Shown: one piece after another, positions 48,091-56,526 of the stretch
Numbering within the stretch: the stretch's first letter is position 1
Layout of the letters: each line of letters opens with the position of its first letter
Source: Bacteroidota bacterium
Lineage (GTDB): Bacteria; Bacteroidota; Bacteroidia; Bacteroidales; F082
Assembly: GCA_018830105.1 (NCBI GenBank)
Contig: JAHJTC010000016.1
Coordinates: 372,001 to 436,000 of the forward strand
Length of the DNA stretch: 64,000 nucleotides
Direction of reading: 5' to 3'
Made by a program: the position numbers and the translations under genes
Notes under the pieces: model-generated
The model's database searches: none
What the model saw: the letters and a program-made list of their open reading frames with translations, nothing else
What the model was told of the DNA's origin: nothing

Positions 48091-50514
48091 TTGATTTATC
48101 CGCATAATTTTGAGGAAAAACTCGGTTTCGACCGGCTGCGCCAATGGCTAATGTCCTATTGCATCAGCGAAATGGGTATTGAGCAGGCACAGCTGATGGT
48201 ATTTGAGACCAGTTTGCCGGTGATACAGGAAAAACTCAGCCTCATACAAGAGTTTACGAAGATGATGGATGACGGGCTTCCTTTTCCGGTGCGCGATTAC
48301 AGCGACCTGCGCAACGAGTTGCACCACCTGCGGATTGAAGGTACCGTTATCAGTCAGGAAGCGCTTTTTGCCCTCAAACCCAACCTCAACGCCCTCAAAA
48401 CAATACTGCGCTTTGCTGATTCTGAATCTGCAATTCAATATCCGGCTTTCCTGAACCTCTGCAAAGGCAGCACACTCGATCATACGATTTGGAGCGAATG
48501 CAACCGGCTTACCGACGACAAGGGCGATATCCCCGATGCTGCCTCCGCAGAATTGGCCGATATCCGCAAACAGATCAGGCAAAAGCTGAGCACCATCGAC
48601 AGGCAGGTGAATAAGCTTTTGCAGGAGGCAAAAAATGCCGGCTGGGCCGATTCCGGAGTGGAAGCCACCATACGCAATGGCCGCATGGTGATACCGGTGC
48701 GGGCTGCCGACAAGCGCAAGCTCAAAGGCTTTATTCACGACGAGTCGGCTACCGGACAAACGGTTTATATTGAGCCAACAGCCGTGTTCGATACCAATAA
48801 CGAAGTACGCGAGCTGGAATATGCCGAAAAGCGGGAAATCAACCGCATCCTCGCGGCATTCTCCCGTTTGTTGAGGCCACATCTCAGTAGTTTGCTCACG
48901 GGCTGGGAGTTGCTGGGCAGCATCGACCTGATACGTTCCAAAACCATATTGGCACAGCAGATGCAGGCTACAATACCTGAAGTTATAGCACAGCCCCTCG
49001 TCAACTGGAAGCAGGCGCGCCATCCTCTGCTGGAAAAAAGCCTGAACGAGCAGAAAAGAAAAATTGTTCCGCTGGATCTTTTTCTGGATGAGAAACAGCG
49101 CATCCTCATTATCTCTGGTCCCAATGCAGGCGGCAAGTCGGTATGCCTCAAAACAGCCGGTCTTATCCAATATATGCTGCAATGCGGTTTGGCTGTTCCA
49201 ATGGCAGCGGATTCGGTTTGTGGCATTTTTGATGCCCTTTTTATTGATATCGGTGATGAGCAGTCACTCGAAAACGACCTGAGCACCTATAGTTCGCACC
49301 TGCTTAACATGAAATATTTCATGGAATATGCCAGTCCGAAATCGCTTTTTATGATTGACGAATTTGGCACAGGAACGGAGCCACAGCTGGGTGGAGCCAT
49401 AGCAGAAGCTGTGCTCAAAACGCTCAATAGCAAAAAGGCTTTTGGGCTAATAACTACCCATTATGCCAATTTGAAACTGCTGGCCGATCAGCAGGAGGAT
49501 ATTTTTAATGGCGCAATGCTGTTCGACACCAAAAGACTGGAGCCTTTGTATATGCTACAGACCGGCAAGCCTGGAAGTTCTTTTGCATTTGAGATCGCCC
49601 GTAAGATCGGCTTTCCGGAGCAAATTCTTGAGCTGGCATCGGGAATAACAGGTCAGTCGCACCTGGATTTCGATGAGCAGCTGCAGCAGCTTGAAGTAGA
49701 AAAGAAAGCCCTCGCACAAAAGCAAACAGAGGTGCGGCTGGCCGATCAGTTGTTGAATGAGGTGATCGAAAAATACAAGCGACTGCTCAAGCAGGTGGAA
49801 GACCGGAAAAAACAGCTTTTGGCCGAAGCCGGGAGTGAAGCCAAATTGTTGATTGATAAGGCCAACAAACAGATCGAACACACCATAAAGGAGATACGCG
49901 AAGCACAGGCCGACAAGGAAAAGACCAAAGAGCTGCGGCAAAAGCTACGCGATTCGAGGGATCAATTGGGTGACGAAGCCGTTGAGTTGGCTGCCCGACT
50001 CCAACAAATCGATGAAAAGGAAGAAGCGGATCATAAAATTGCTGCCCTTAAAGTAGGAGATTTTGTGCGAATCGAAGAAATGGATATCACCGGCGAGCTG
50101 CTTGCTATCAGCGAGCATGAAGCTGTGATTAGCTTTAATTCCGTTAAGCTGCGTACTTCGCCCGAAAAACTGTCGAAGCTGAGCCGTAAAGAAAGCCGCA
50201 AGGAAATTCAGCACAGAAAAACAGGAAGTGCACGAAGTGTGACGGCCGACCTGAATGAAAAAGTTTCGCAGTTTAAACTCACGATCGACCTGCGTGGTCA
50301 GCGCGCTGAAGAAGCCCTGGAGCAGGTAGCCAAGTACCTTGACGAAGCAATACTGCTGAGTATCAAAGAAGTCAATATCCTTCATGGCAAGGGAAATGGC
50401 ATATTGCGTAAGCTGATCAGGGAATTTTTGAGCAAACAGAAAGAAGTCGTTTCCTTTGACGATGCACCTCCGGAAACCGGCGGAAATGGCGTAACAAAGG
50501 TTAGTTTCCGTTGA
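48091..50514 (+). CDS. mutS2: MutS2 endonuclease/ribosome-rescue ATPase
   Basis: 807 residues from a TTG start at 48091, giving MIYPHNFEEKLGFDRLRQWL, the usual Bacteroidota MutS2 N-terminus; no ATG is available and an earlier TTG overlaps the promoter. MutS2 lacks the mismatch-recognition domain I. Core domain to about 290, then ATPase: Walker A ISGPNAGGKSVCLKTAG, Walker B SLFMIDEFGTGTEPQLGG and ITTHYANLKLLADQQ; a long coiled coil (about 520-650, rich in Glu, Lys and Gln); C-terminal Smr nuclease domain (LTIDLRGQRAEEALEQVAKY, LHGKGNGILRKLIREFL). Role: suppression of recombination, or splitting of stalled ribosomes as shown for other MutS2. Single gene. Confidence 0.94.
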   Translation: MIYPHNFEEKLGFDRLRQWLMSYCISEMGIEQAQLMVFETSLPVIQEKLSLIQEFTKMMDDGLPFPVRDYSDLRNELHHLRIEGTVISQEALFALKPNLNALKTILRFADSESAIQYPAFLNLCKGSTLDHTIWSECNRLTDDKGDIPDAASAELADIRKQIRQKLSTIDRQVNKLLQEAKNAGWADSGVEATIRNGRMVIPVRAADKRKLKGFIHDESATGQTVYIEPTAVFDTNNEVRELEYAEKREINRILAAFSRLLRPHLSSLLTGWELLGSIDLIRSKTILAQQMQATIPEVIAQPLVNWKQARHPLLEKSLNEQKRKIVPLDLFLDEKQRILIISGPNAGGKSVCLKTAGLIQYMLQCGLAVPMAADSVCGIFDALFIDIGDEQSLENDLSTYSSHLLNMKYFMEYASPKSLFMIDEFGTGTEPQLGGAIAEAVLKTLNSKKAFGLITTHYANLKLLADQQEDIFNGAMLFDTKRLEPLYMLQTGKPGSSFAFEIARKIGFPEQILELASGITGQSHLDFDEQLQQLEVEKKALAQKQTEVRLADQLLNEVIEKYKRLLKQVEDRKKQLLAEAGSEAKLLIDKANKQIEHTIKEIREAQADKEKTKELRQKLRDSRDQLGDEAVELAARLQQIDEKEEADHKIAALKVGDFVRIEEMDITGELLAISEHEAVISFNSVKLRTSPEKLSKLSRKESRKEIQHRKTGSARSVTADLNEKVSQFKLTIDLRGQRAEEALEQVAKYLDEAILLSIKEVNILHGKGNGILRKLIREFLSKQKEVVSFDDAPPETGGNGVTKVSFR

Positions 50515-50947
50515 GATTCGACTGGTTGTAAAGCTTAAAACCCGACTGAAAAATACTTGCAAAAGTAGATTTGTGTTGCTGTTATTATGATGGATAAGTA
50601 ATCAATAAATTATTTCAAATAGTATTAATAGTGCTGTAAATCAATATATTACAATCATTTTCTATCTATTTTTATGTCTGTATAATCATATACAAGTCAA
50701 ATTATATTTTATGAATTTCTGGTAAAAACATCTTTTAATTTTTGTTTAAGCTCGTGTAAGTTAACATAATGTTGAGCGCTTTTTGATTTTTATTTAGAAT
50801 AAATGACATTTTAAACAGCTCAAAAACAGTAAATTACAAGTAATCAAAGAAAAAAGTATTATTTTTTACAAAAAAAGTGATGCGTTTTGACGGTTTTAAA
50901 CAACATATTAATGAAGAGAAGTGCAGTTCTATAAATTTTCAACCAAG
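50515..50947 (+). other. AT-rich intergenic region
   Basis: 433 bases after mutS2, very A/T-rich with poly-A and poly-T tracts. No RNA gene, repeat or consensus promoter recognised. Confidence 0.5.
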
Positions 50948-51211
50948 ATGATTAGTCGAAGATTATTTTCTACGGTAATAGTTTGTTTGAGTGCCTGTCT
51001 TTTGATTAAGCATCATTGTGTTGATAACATGCTGCTTTATCACCATAATTTAGAATTTTCAATATTGGTCTTGTTCCTTATCAGTATTGTAATTATTTGT
51101 CATGAGCTTTATTTCTCACTTTTATTCAGTAATCAATTTGTGCCTAATTGCACAACAAAACACATTTATAGATTGGGGAAGAATAAGTTCGTTCGAATTA
51201 GGCCACTTTGA
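50948..51211 (+). CDS. Doubtful small membrane protein
   Basis: 87 residues from ATG 50948 (a GTG at 50921 would add nine). Two hydrophobic stretches (FSTVIVCLSACLLI and FSILVLFLISIVIICHELY) suggest a small membrane protein with a basic C-terminus (YRLGKNKFVRIRPL). I do not recognise it. Its AT-rich codon use could also arise by chance; the only support is a hairpin at its stop codon and its position ahead of another small exported peptide. Confidence 0.35.
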   Translation: MISRRLFSTVIVCLSACLLIKHHCVDNMLLYHHNLEFSILVLFLISIVIICHELYFSLLFSNQFVPNCTTKHIYRLGKNKFVRIRPL

Positions 51212-51229
51212 GCTTTGGTTCAAAGTGGC
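51202..51229 (+). other. Stem-loop at the stop codon of the small frame
   Basis: GCCACTTTGA (51202-51211) pairs perfectly with TCAAAGTGGC (51220-51229) around an 8-base loop; the TGA stop lies in the left arm. No T-run follows, so it is not a standard terminator. Confidence 0.6.
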
Positions 51230-51284
51230 ATGTAAAAAACAGCACAAAACAAGATTATATTAAAAACCTAAATACCAATTTGTT

Positions 51285-51467
51285 ATGAAAAAATTATTTG
51301 CAATATTAACTGTACTTACAGCAATGTTCTTCATGCCCAAGATCGCAGATGCAGCAGAGGAGCCATGTCATGTCGAAAACATGTGTGATAATTATGTAGT
51401 TATTTGTAATGAGTTCGATGAGATAACTTGGGATGAAATATATTGTAGTGATTTTGATGATTATTAA
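51285..51467 (+). CDS. Small exported acidic Cys-containing peptide
   Basis: 60 residues: signal peptide MKKLFAILTVLTAMFFMPKI cleaved after ADA, leaving about 37 residues with four Cys (28, 34, 41, 54), at least twelve Asp/Glu, and a Tyr at the end. I do not recognise a family. It has a strong terminator right after its stop, and two GLPGLI genes and a TonB receptor follow, so it may be a secreted ligand, metal-binding or disulfide-bonded peptide handled by them. It is real on the strength of its signal peptide, start codon context and dedicated terminator; its role is unknown. Confidence 0.75.
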   Translation: MKKLFAILTVLTAMFFMPKIADAAEEPCHVENMCDNYVVICNEFDEITWDEIYCSDFDDY

Positions 51468-51477
51468 TACTTGATTT

Positions 51478-51512
51478 CTTCTGCATCTTTTCGGAGATGC
51501 AGAAGTTTTTTT
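51478..51512 (+). terminator. Strong terminator after the small peptide gene
   Basis: Perfect 11-bp stem CTTCTGCATCT (51478-51488) / AGATGCAGAAG (51495-51505), loop TTTCGG, then seven T. Confidence 0.95.
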
Positions 51513-51555
51513 ATGAAAAGTATTGTATTCTTAATTTAATTTTAAATATGTAGCT

Positions 51556-52392
51556 ATGAAAATGTTTTATATTATTCCTTTGTTATTAATTTCATTTTTT
51601 CACATTAGTTCTAAATCACTATTCGCCCAATTTTATGACCATCCTTATCAGGTTTTAGACAGCTTCAATCTTTCAGTTACTTATTCAATTGCATGGAAGG
51701 AGGATACAAATAATTTGGAACGCATCAGAAGCAAAAAAATGATTTTGATGGTTGGTAAGGAGGTAAGTAAATTTATGAGTAAAAATTTTTATGAATATAA
51801 AATCATTGGGCGTGAGGCTGAAAGAGCAGGACTGCTGCAAGAATTTTTTGATAAAAATGAAAGACAAAACTATAGGACCCGCTTTTCTTACCAAATATTA
51901 AAGAATTATCCCAAAGGAAGTTATACTTATTACAATAAAGTGCTTCCTGATTTCCTGCAGTATACTGAACCGTTTCAGGTATTTCAATGGGAGCTTCTGG
52001 ATGAAACGGACAGCATAGGCAATTATCCGGTACAAAAAGCGCATTGTACCTACGGAGGCAGAGAATGGGTAGCTTGGTACACAAGTAGCGTTCCGATAAA
52101 CGATGGACCCTACAAATTTCGGGGTTTACCCGGATTGATTATTAAAATATACGATGAAAATGAACATTATGTATTTGAATTGGATGCCATAGAACGACAT
52201 AACAAGTACTTTGACATCGAATATGAAGACATGGGATGGATAGCAACTACAAGAGAAAACTATTTAAAGGCTGAACAGAGTTTCAGACTCGATATCATTA
52301 ATCGTGCAAAAGAAGCAGGAGCCAATATGGTATCTCAGCAGCGAGCTTACCGCAATATGTTGAAAAAGAACAATCCTATAGAACTTGAGTAG
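51556..52392 (+). CDS. GLPGLI family protein (copy 1)
   Basis: 278-residue exported protein with signal peptide (LLLISFFHISSKSLFAQ). It belongs to the GLPGLI family, named from the motif found here in YKFRGLPGLIIKIYDENEHY; the preceding REWVAWYTSSVPINDGPYK is also typical. GLPGLI proteins are periplasmic, specific to Bacteroidota, and usually sit beside TonB receptors of the type found downstream; no biochemical function is established. The next copy at 52564 has the same length and is alike throughout. ATG 51556 is chosen as it gives the signal peptide. Confidence 0.92.
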   Translation: MKMFYIIPLLLISFFHISSKSLFAQFYDHPYQVLDSFNLSVTYSIAWKEDTNNLERIRSKKMILMVGKEVSKFMSKNFYEYKIIGREAERAGLLQEFFDKNERQNYRTRFSYQILKNYPKGSYTYYNKVLPDFLQYTEPFQVFQWELLDETDSIGNYPVQKAHCTYGGREWVAWYTSSVPINDGPYKFRGLPGLIIKIYDENEHYVFELDAIERHNKYFDIEYEDMGWIATTRENYLKAEQSFRLDIINRAKEAGANMVSQQRAYRNMLKKNNPIELE

Positions 52393-52488
52393 TTTATGAA
52401 GATGCAAAGTGTTATATTTCAAGCGAGTACAAAATTTCTGTATTACACGATTTCTCGCAAAACCTCTGTTAATGAAAAGCAAGTTTTC

Positions 52489-52517
52489 TTGATTTTTTAA
52501 TTTTTGAACTATATTTG
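52489..52517 (+). promoter_or_regulatory. Promoter of the second GLPGLI gene
   Basis: TTG (52489-52491), 18-base spacer, TATATTTG (52510-52517), a good match to the Bacteroidota TTG/TAnnTTTG consensus. Transcription would start near 52524. TAGTACTA at 52557-52564 overlaps the start codon. Confidence 0.75.
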
Positions 52518-52563
52518 TACTAATCAACTAAAATAGTAGTTATAAAACTATCAACATAGTACT

Positions 52564-53400
52564 ATGAAAACACGGTCGATTTTGAGAATATCTCTTTTGA
52601 CTTTCGTCATGCAAATGCTTGTTAGTGATGTATATGCTCAATTTTTCGATGTTCCTTTTAAAGTTTTAGACACTAGCAATATTAAAATCAGCTATATGCT
52701 CACATGGAAGGAGGACACCAACAATCTGGAACGTATCAGAAACGAGAATATGATTTTATTGGTTGGTGAGAATATAAGCCTTTTTATGGGCGAAAACTTT
52801 TATAATATGACATACTTCGGGCGCAAGGCCGAAAGGGAGGGGCGGTTGCAACAATTCATTGAAGCAAATGAGATGGAAAAATACAGGACGCGCTTTTCAT
52901 ACCGGATTTATAAAAACTTTCCTGAAAGCAACTATACTTATAATGACAAAGTGATTCCAGATTATTTAGAATACACTGAGGATTTTAGTGTATTTAAGTG
53001 GGAGCTTTCGGATCAAACTGAAACAATCGGAAATTATAATGCCCAAAGAGCTAACTGCTTTTATGGAGGCAGAAACTGGGTGGCTTGGTACACAACTGAA
53101 ATTCCGATAAACGACGGACCATACAAGTTTTATGGCCTCCCGGGATTGATTATCAAAATGTATGATGCGAATAAGCATTATGTATTCGAAATGACAGAGA
53201 TTGAAAGATATAAGAATTGGGTGAGTATAGAATACGAGGACAGAGGTTGGATACAAACTAGCAGGGCTGATTTTCTGAAGGCACAGAAAAATTTCAAACT
53301 TGATATCATAAATAGGGCTAAAGATGCTGGAGCCAATGCAGTCTCCCAGCAGAGAGTTTACCGAAATATGATGAAAAAAAATAACCCAATTGAGTTTTAA
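52564..53400 (+). CDS. GLPGLI family protein (copy 2)
   Basis: 278 residues, signal peptide MKTRSILRISLLTFVMQMLV with cleavage near VYAQ. Contains YKFYGLPGLIIKMYDANKHY and RNWVAWYTTEIPINDGPYK; colinear with copy 1 including WKEDTNNLERIR, so a tandem duplication that has since diverged. It has its own promoter, unlike a simple operon duplicate, and it ends 11 bases before the TonB receptor, which it probably drives. Periplasmic; function unknown, probably tied to the receptor. Confidence 0.92.
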   Translation: MKTRSILRISLLTFVMQMLVSDVYAQFFDVPFKVLDTSNIKISYMLTWKEDTNNLERIRNENMILLVGENISLFMGENFYNMTYFGRKAEREGRLQQFIEANEMEKYRTRFSYRIYKNFPESNYTYNDKVIPDYLEYTEDFSVFKWELSDQTETIGNYNAQRANCFYGGRNWVAWYTTEIPINDGPYKFYGLPGLIIKMYDANKHYVFEMTEIERYKNWVSIEYEDRGWIQTSRADFLKAQKNFKLDIINRAKDAGANAVSQQRVYRNMMKKNNPIEF

Positions 53401-53411
53401 GTAATGTGTTG

Positions 53412-56057
53412 ATGCATAATTTGAAATGGATTTGCCTTTTTCTGATTTTATTAATGACTAATACGCAGTCGTTTGCGCAGGTGATCATTTCCGGCACGGT
53501 TGCCGATTCTTTGCAGCAGCCGCTTTCGGATATTAATATTATGATTTTCCAAAAGCATAGCAATATAATGAAGGCTTTTTCAATCTCAGGTTCAGATGGA
53601 ACTTATGCTGTTGAAGTGAACCTTGCTGCCGACAGCCTCGATATTATGGTCAGCTCAATCCATTATGAACGCCTAAAATACACCATAGTCAACCGTACAC
53701 AGCAATTAGATTTTTTATTAAAACACGATACCAAATTATTGGAAACCTTTACTTTAAGAGCCAATCCCATTGATAAAAAGGGCGACACTTTAAGCTATTT
53801 GATAACGCAGTTCAAAGGCAAAGAGGACAGATCAATAGAAGATGTGCTCAAGAAACTGCCCGGCATAGAGGTGGAAGAAAGCGGAAAAATCCTTTATCAG
53901 GGCTTGCCTATCAACAAATTCTATGTGGAAGGGCTTGATTTGACCGACGGCCGCTATGCCATGATCAGCAGCAATTTGCCGCATGAGTCGGTTTCTACAG
54001 TGGAAGTCTTTGAAAAACACCAGCCCATCCGCATTCTGGAAGATCGGGTGTATTCGCAGCAGGCTGCCCTTAACATCAAACTTAAAAAGAAAACCGCTTA
54101 TACCGGAAGCGGAAGTGTAGCCTCGGGATTTTCGCCCTTTTTGTGGGATTTAAAGCTTACACCCATGTTGCTCAGTACAGATTTCCAGTTATTGGCATCG
54201 TACCAGACGAATAACACAGGGAATGATGTTTCGAGACAGCTTCAACAGTTGATTTCCCGCGATAAGCTGGTGTTTCCGTTCCAGCCATCAGAAGCTATTA
54301 TGTTGTTTGATGGCGCTTCGTCCGAACAATATGGTGCGATTGACAAAAAAAGATACCTCGACAATCGGATTCATCTTGCCAATTTGAATGTGCTGGTGCC
54401 TTTAAAAAAGGATCTGCAACTGCGTGCAAATGTTTATTTTGTGGATGATATGCGCAAGAATCAAAGTTTTGAAGAGCGCATCTATTACCTGCCTGAGGAT
54501 ACCATTCGCCTGAATCAGAATTATAATCGGAGGCAAAATAATCGCTATTGGCAGGGAACCTTTGATTTGAACCGCAACACCATTGATAATTATCTTCGAA
54601 ACAAAACCCATTTCACCCTGCAACAAGATGCCCATCACGAAAGGATTGTCAATGCATCTGATACGGTGAACCAATTCCTGTCAGTTCCGTACCATCGGTT
54701 TTCAAACACCTTAAATTCTATTTTTAAATCTGGTGAAACGCTGATAGAGTTTCAGTCGTTATTACAATACGACAGAGGCCCTCAGGAGTTATCAGTTGCT
54801 CCCGGACAATTTGAAGCTATTGTAAACAGTGGCGAACCTTATGATGCAGCTTTACAATCAGCCACACTCGAGCGCTTTTATGCAGACCATTATCTGGGTA
54901 GCAATTTTCGCTGGAAAAGCTGGGTGTTGTCATTAAGGCTTGGGTTTGCCCTGCGAACCCAAACACTCCGTTCCGAACTTCAGATTAGTGATGAGAATAC
55001 TTTGTTTGAAGCCGGAGAATCATTTGATAATCACATGGAGGCCAGGCAGTATCAGCTTTATATAATCCCGGCCTTGCAATACAAACGTAAAGGTTTCCGG
55101 TTTTCATTCGACTGGCCTTTTAATCAACAACAACTCAACTTAAAGGGAATCGAAATCGGTAAATCCCAAACATTTACAAAACTGCTTCAGGCTCCTAAGC
55201 TCAGTATGGACTACACTTTTGGTGGATTTTGGGATTTGAGAACTTCCTGGTATTATTTTCAGCGGATGAGTGATCCAGACAATTTTTATTACGCCTATTT
55301 ATTGAAAAATTATCGGGAGTTAATCAAAACAGAAGCCTTGATTCAGCAAACAAACCAACATATTGCTTCTGTTTCGTTATCCTATAGAAATGCAATAACT
55401 GCCTTTTTCAATACCTTGTCCTACTTCTATGTGCAACGCGAAATGAACCTTACCTACAGTATGCAACTGCAGGAAAATGGTTCGTTTGTGGTTACTGCAC
55501 AACAGCTGCCCAATATTTCCACGACGCATAATGTGCAGCTTCGATCAAGTAAATACGTGAATGCCTTAATGTCGTCAATCAGCCTGAATGCTGCTTTTAT
55601 GCTGAATCAGGGAAAAACACTGGTCAACGAAGCATTGTTTGATGTGGAAACTAAACAGTTCAGCCTCACGCCTGAGGTGTATTTTCCGGCTACTACCTGG
55701 CTGAACCTCAACTACAAAATACACTACAACGTGATGAACTCAAGCATCGAGGGTGAGTTGCGCAACCAAATCCGACTGAATAAGCATTATTTTACTGTTA
55801 ACCTGTTTCCGAATGACAATCAGATGTTAAACCTTAATCTGGAGTATTACCAATACAATCAAACCGGATACAATTTTGTTGACTTGATGTATCGCTATAG
55901 CTTCAAGAAATCTCGTTTCGACCTTGAGGCGCGTTGGAACAATATCCTGAATAGTGATGTTTTTATTGAGAATTACAGCTATCAGTTTACTGTCATTACC
56001 AATTCGCAATCCCTCCGGCCTTCTCAATTTCTGCTCAGTTTAAAATTTTCATTTTAA
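53412..56057 (+). CDS. TonB-dependent receptor-like outer-membrane protein
   Basis: About 881 residues; ATG 53412 gives a signal peptide (WICLFLILLMTNTQSFAQ). Upstream GTG at 53406 is a poorer start. Residues about 25-105 form a carboxypeptidase-regulatory-like domain (VIISGTVADSLQQPLSDINI). A plug-like region has RSIEDVLKKLPGIEVEESGK, LPINKFYVEGLDLTDGRYAM and VFEKHQPIRILEDRVYSQQA, the hallmark of the receptors that accompany GLPGLI proteins. The rest is a beta-barrel ending LLSLKFSF, with a C-terminal Phe as expected for Bam-inserted proteins. It follows GLPGLI copy 2 by 11 bases. Ligand unknown; the upstream Cys peptide is one speculative candidate. Confidence 0.88.
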   Translation: MHNLKWICLFLILLMTNTQSFAQVIISGTVADSLQQPLSDINIMIFQKHSNIMKAFSISGSDGTYAVEVNLAADSLDIMVSSIHYERLKYTIVNRTQQLDFLLKHDTKLLETFTLRANPIDKKGDTLSYLITQFKGKEDRSIEDVLKKLPGIEVEESGKILYQGLPINKFYVEGLDLTDGRYAMISSNLPHESVSTVEVFEKHQPIRILEDRVYSQQAALNIKLKKKTAYTGSGSVASGFSPFLWDLKLTPMLLSTDFQLLASYQTNNTGNDVSRQLQQLISRDKLVFPFQPSEAIMLFDGASSEQYGAIDKKRYLDNRIHLANLNVLVPLKKDLQLRANVYFVDDMRKNQSFEERIYYLPEDTIRLNQNYNRRQNNRYWQGTFDLNRNTIDNYLRNKTHFTLQQDAHHERIVNASDTVNQFLSVPYHRFSNTLNSIFKSGETLIEFQSLLQYDRGPQELSVAPGQFEAIVNSGEPYDAALQSATLERFYADHYLGSNFRWKSWVLSLRLGFALRTQTLRSELQISDENTLFEAGESFDNHMEARQYQLYIIPALQYKRKGFRFSFDWPFNQQQLNLKGIEIGKSQTFTKLLQAPKLSMDYTFGGFWDLRTSWYYFQRMSDPDNFYYAYLLKNYRELIKTEALIQQTNQHIASVSLSYRNAITAFFNTLSYFYVQREMNLTYSMQLQENGSFVVTAQQLPNISTTHNVQLRSSKYVNALMSSISLNAAFMLNQGKTLVNEALFDVETKQFSLTPEVYFPATTWLNLNYKIHYNVMNSSIEGELRNQIRLNKHYFTVNLFPNDNQMLNLNLEYYQYNQTGYNFVDLMYRYSFKKSRFDLEARWNNILNSDVFIENYSYQFTVITNSQSLRPSQFLLSLKFSF

Positions 56058-56123
56058 AAAAATGTGCTTAAACTATTGAAATACAGTAAGTAAAGAACTA
56101 TCCATTAAAAAGAAGTAAAAATA

Positions 56124-56154
56124 TTTTAGTACTAAGTATTGCATAGTACTAAAA
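56124..56154 (+). promoter_or_regulatory. Inverted-repeat operator upstream of padR
   Basis: TTTTAGTACTA (56124-56134) and TAGTACTAAAA (56144-56154) form a perfect 11-bp inverted repeat with a 9-base spacer; each arm contains the self-complementary TAGTACTA. It overlaps the -33 element of the padR promoter, so PadR autorepression is the likely use. Confidence 0.78.
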
Positions 56155-56169
56155 GTCGTTTTATCTTTG
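56139..56169 (+). promoter_or_regulatory. padR promoter
   Basis: TTG (56139-56141), 20-base spacer, TATCTTTG (56162-56169): full match to the Bacteroidota consensus. It lies five bases before the padR ATG, so the transcript is nearly leaderless or starts close to the codon. Confidence 0.8.
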
Positions 56170-56173
56170 CCGC

Positions 56174-56515
56174 ATGAATACCGAGAAAAACATTTCACAA
56201 ATGCGCAAGGGTGTGCTCGAGTTGTGCATCCTTTCGATCATCGGCAAGCGCGACGAGGTATATGCTTCCGATATCCTGCACGAGCTAAAGCAGGCGCAGC
56301 TGATCGTGGTAGAGGGTACCTTGTATCCACTGCTCACCAGGCTCAAAAACGACGAACTACTAAGCTATCGCTGGGAGGAATCAAAATCAGGGCCTCCGCG
56401 AAAGTATTATCGCCTTACCGAAAGCGGGCAACAATTGCTTACGGAACTAAAAAACGGCTGGAACGAATTGGTTACTGCCGTTGAACAGATTATCAAAATT
56501 GAAAACCAGGCTTAA
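56174..56515 (+). CDS. PadR-family transcriptional regulator
   Basis: 113-residue winged-helix regulator. Residues about 10-80: MRKGVLELCILSIIGKRDEV, YASDILHELKQAQLIVVEGT and YPLLTRLKNDELLSYRWEES, then SGPPRKYYRLTESGQQLLTE, the standard PadR core in which the wing follows the last of these. The C-terminal helix (about 85-113) is for dimerisation. It is followed 12 bases later by a PspC-domain membrane protein, a common Bacteroidota pair, and preceded by a perfect inverted repeat, so it probably represses its own operon and responds to envelope stress. Effector unknown. Confidence 0.92.
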   Translation: MNTEKNISQMRKGVLELCILSIIGKRDEVYASDILHELKQAQLIVVEGTLYPLLTRLKNDELLSYRWEESKSGPPRKYYRLTESGQQLLTELKNGWNELVTAVEQIIKIENQA

Positions 56516-56526
56516 ATTTTTTATCC

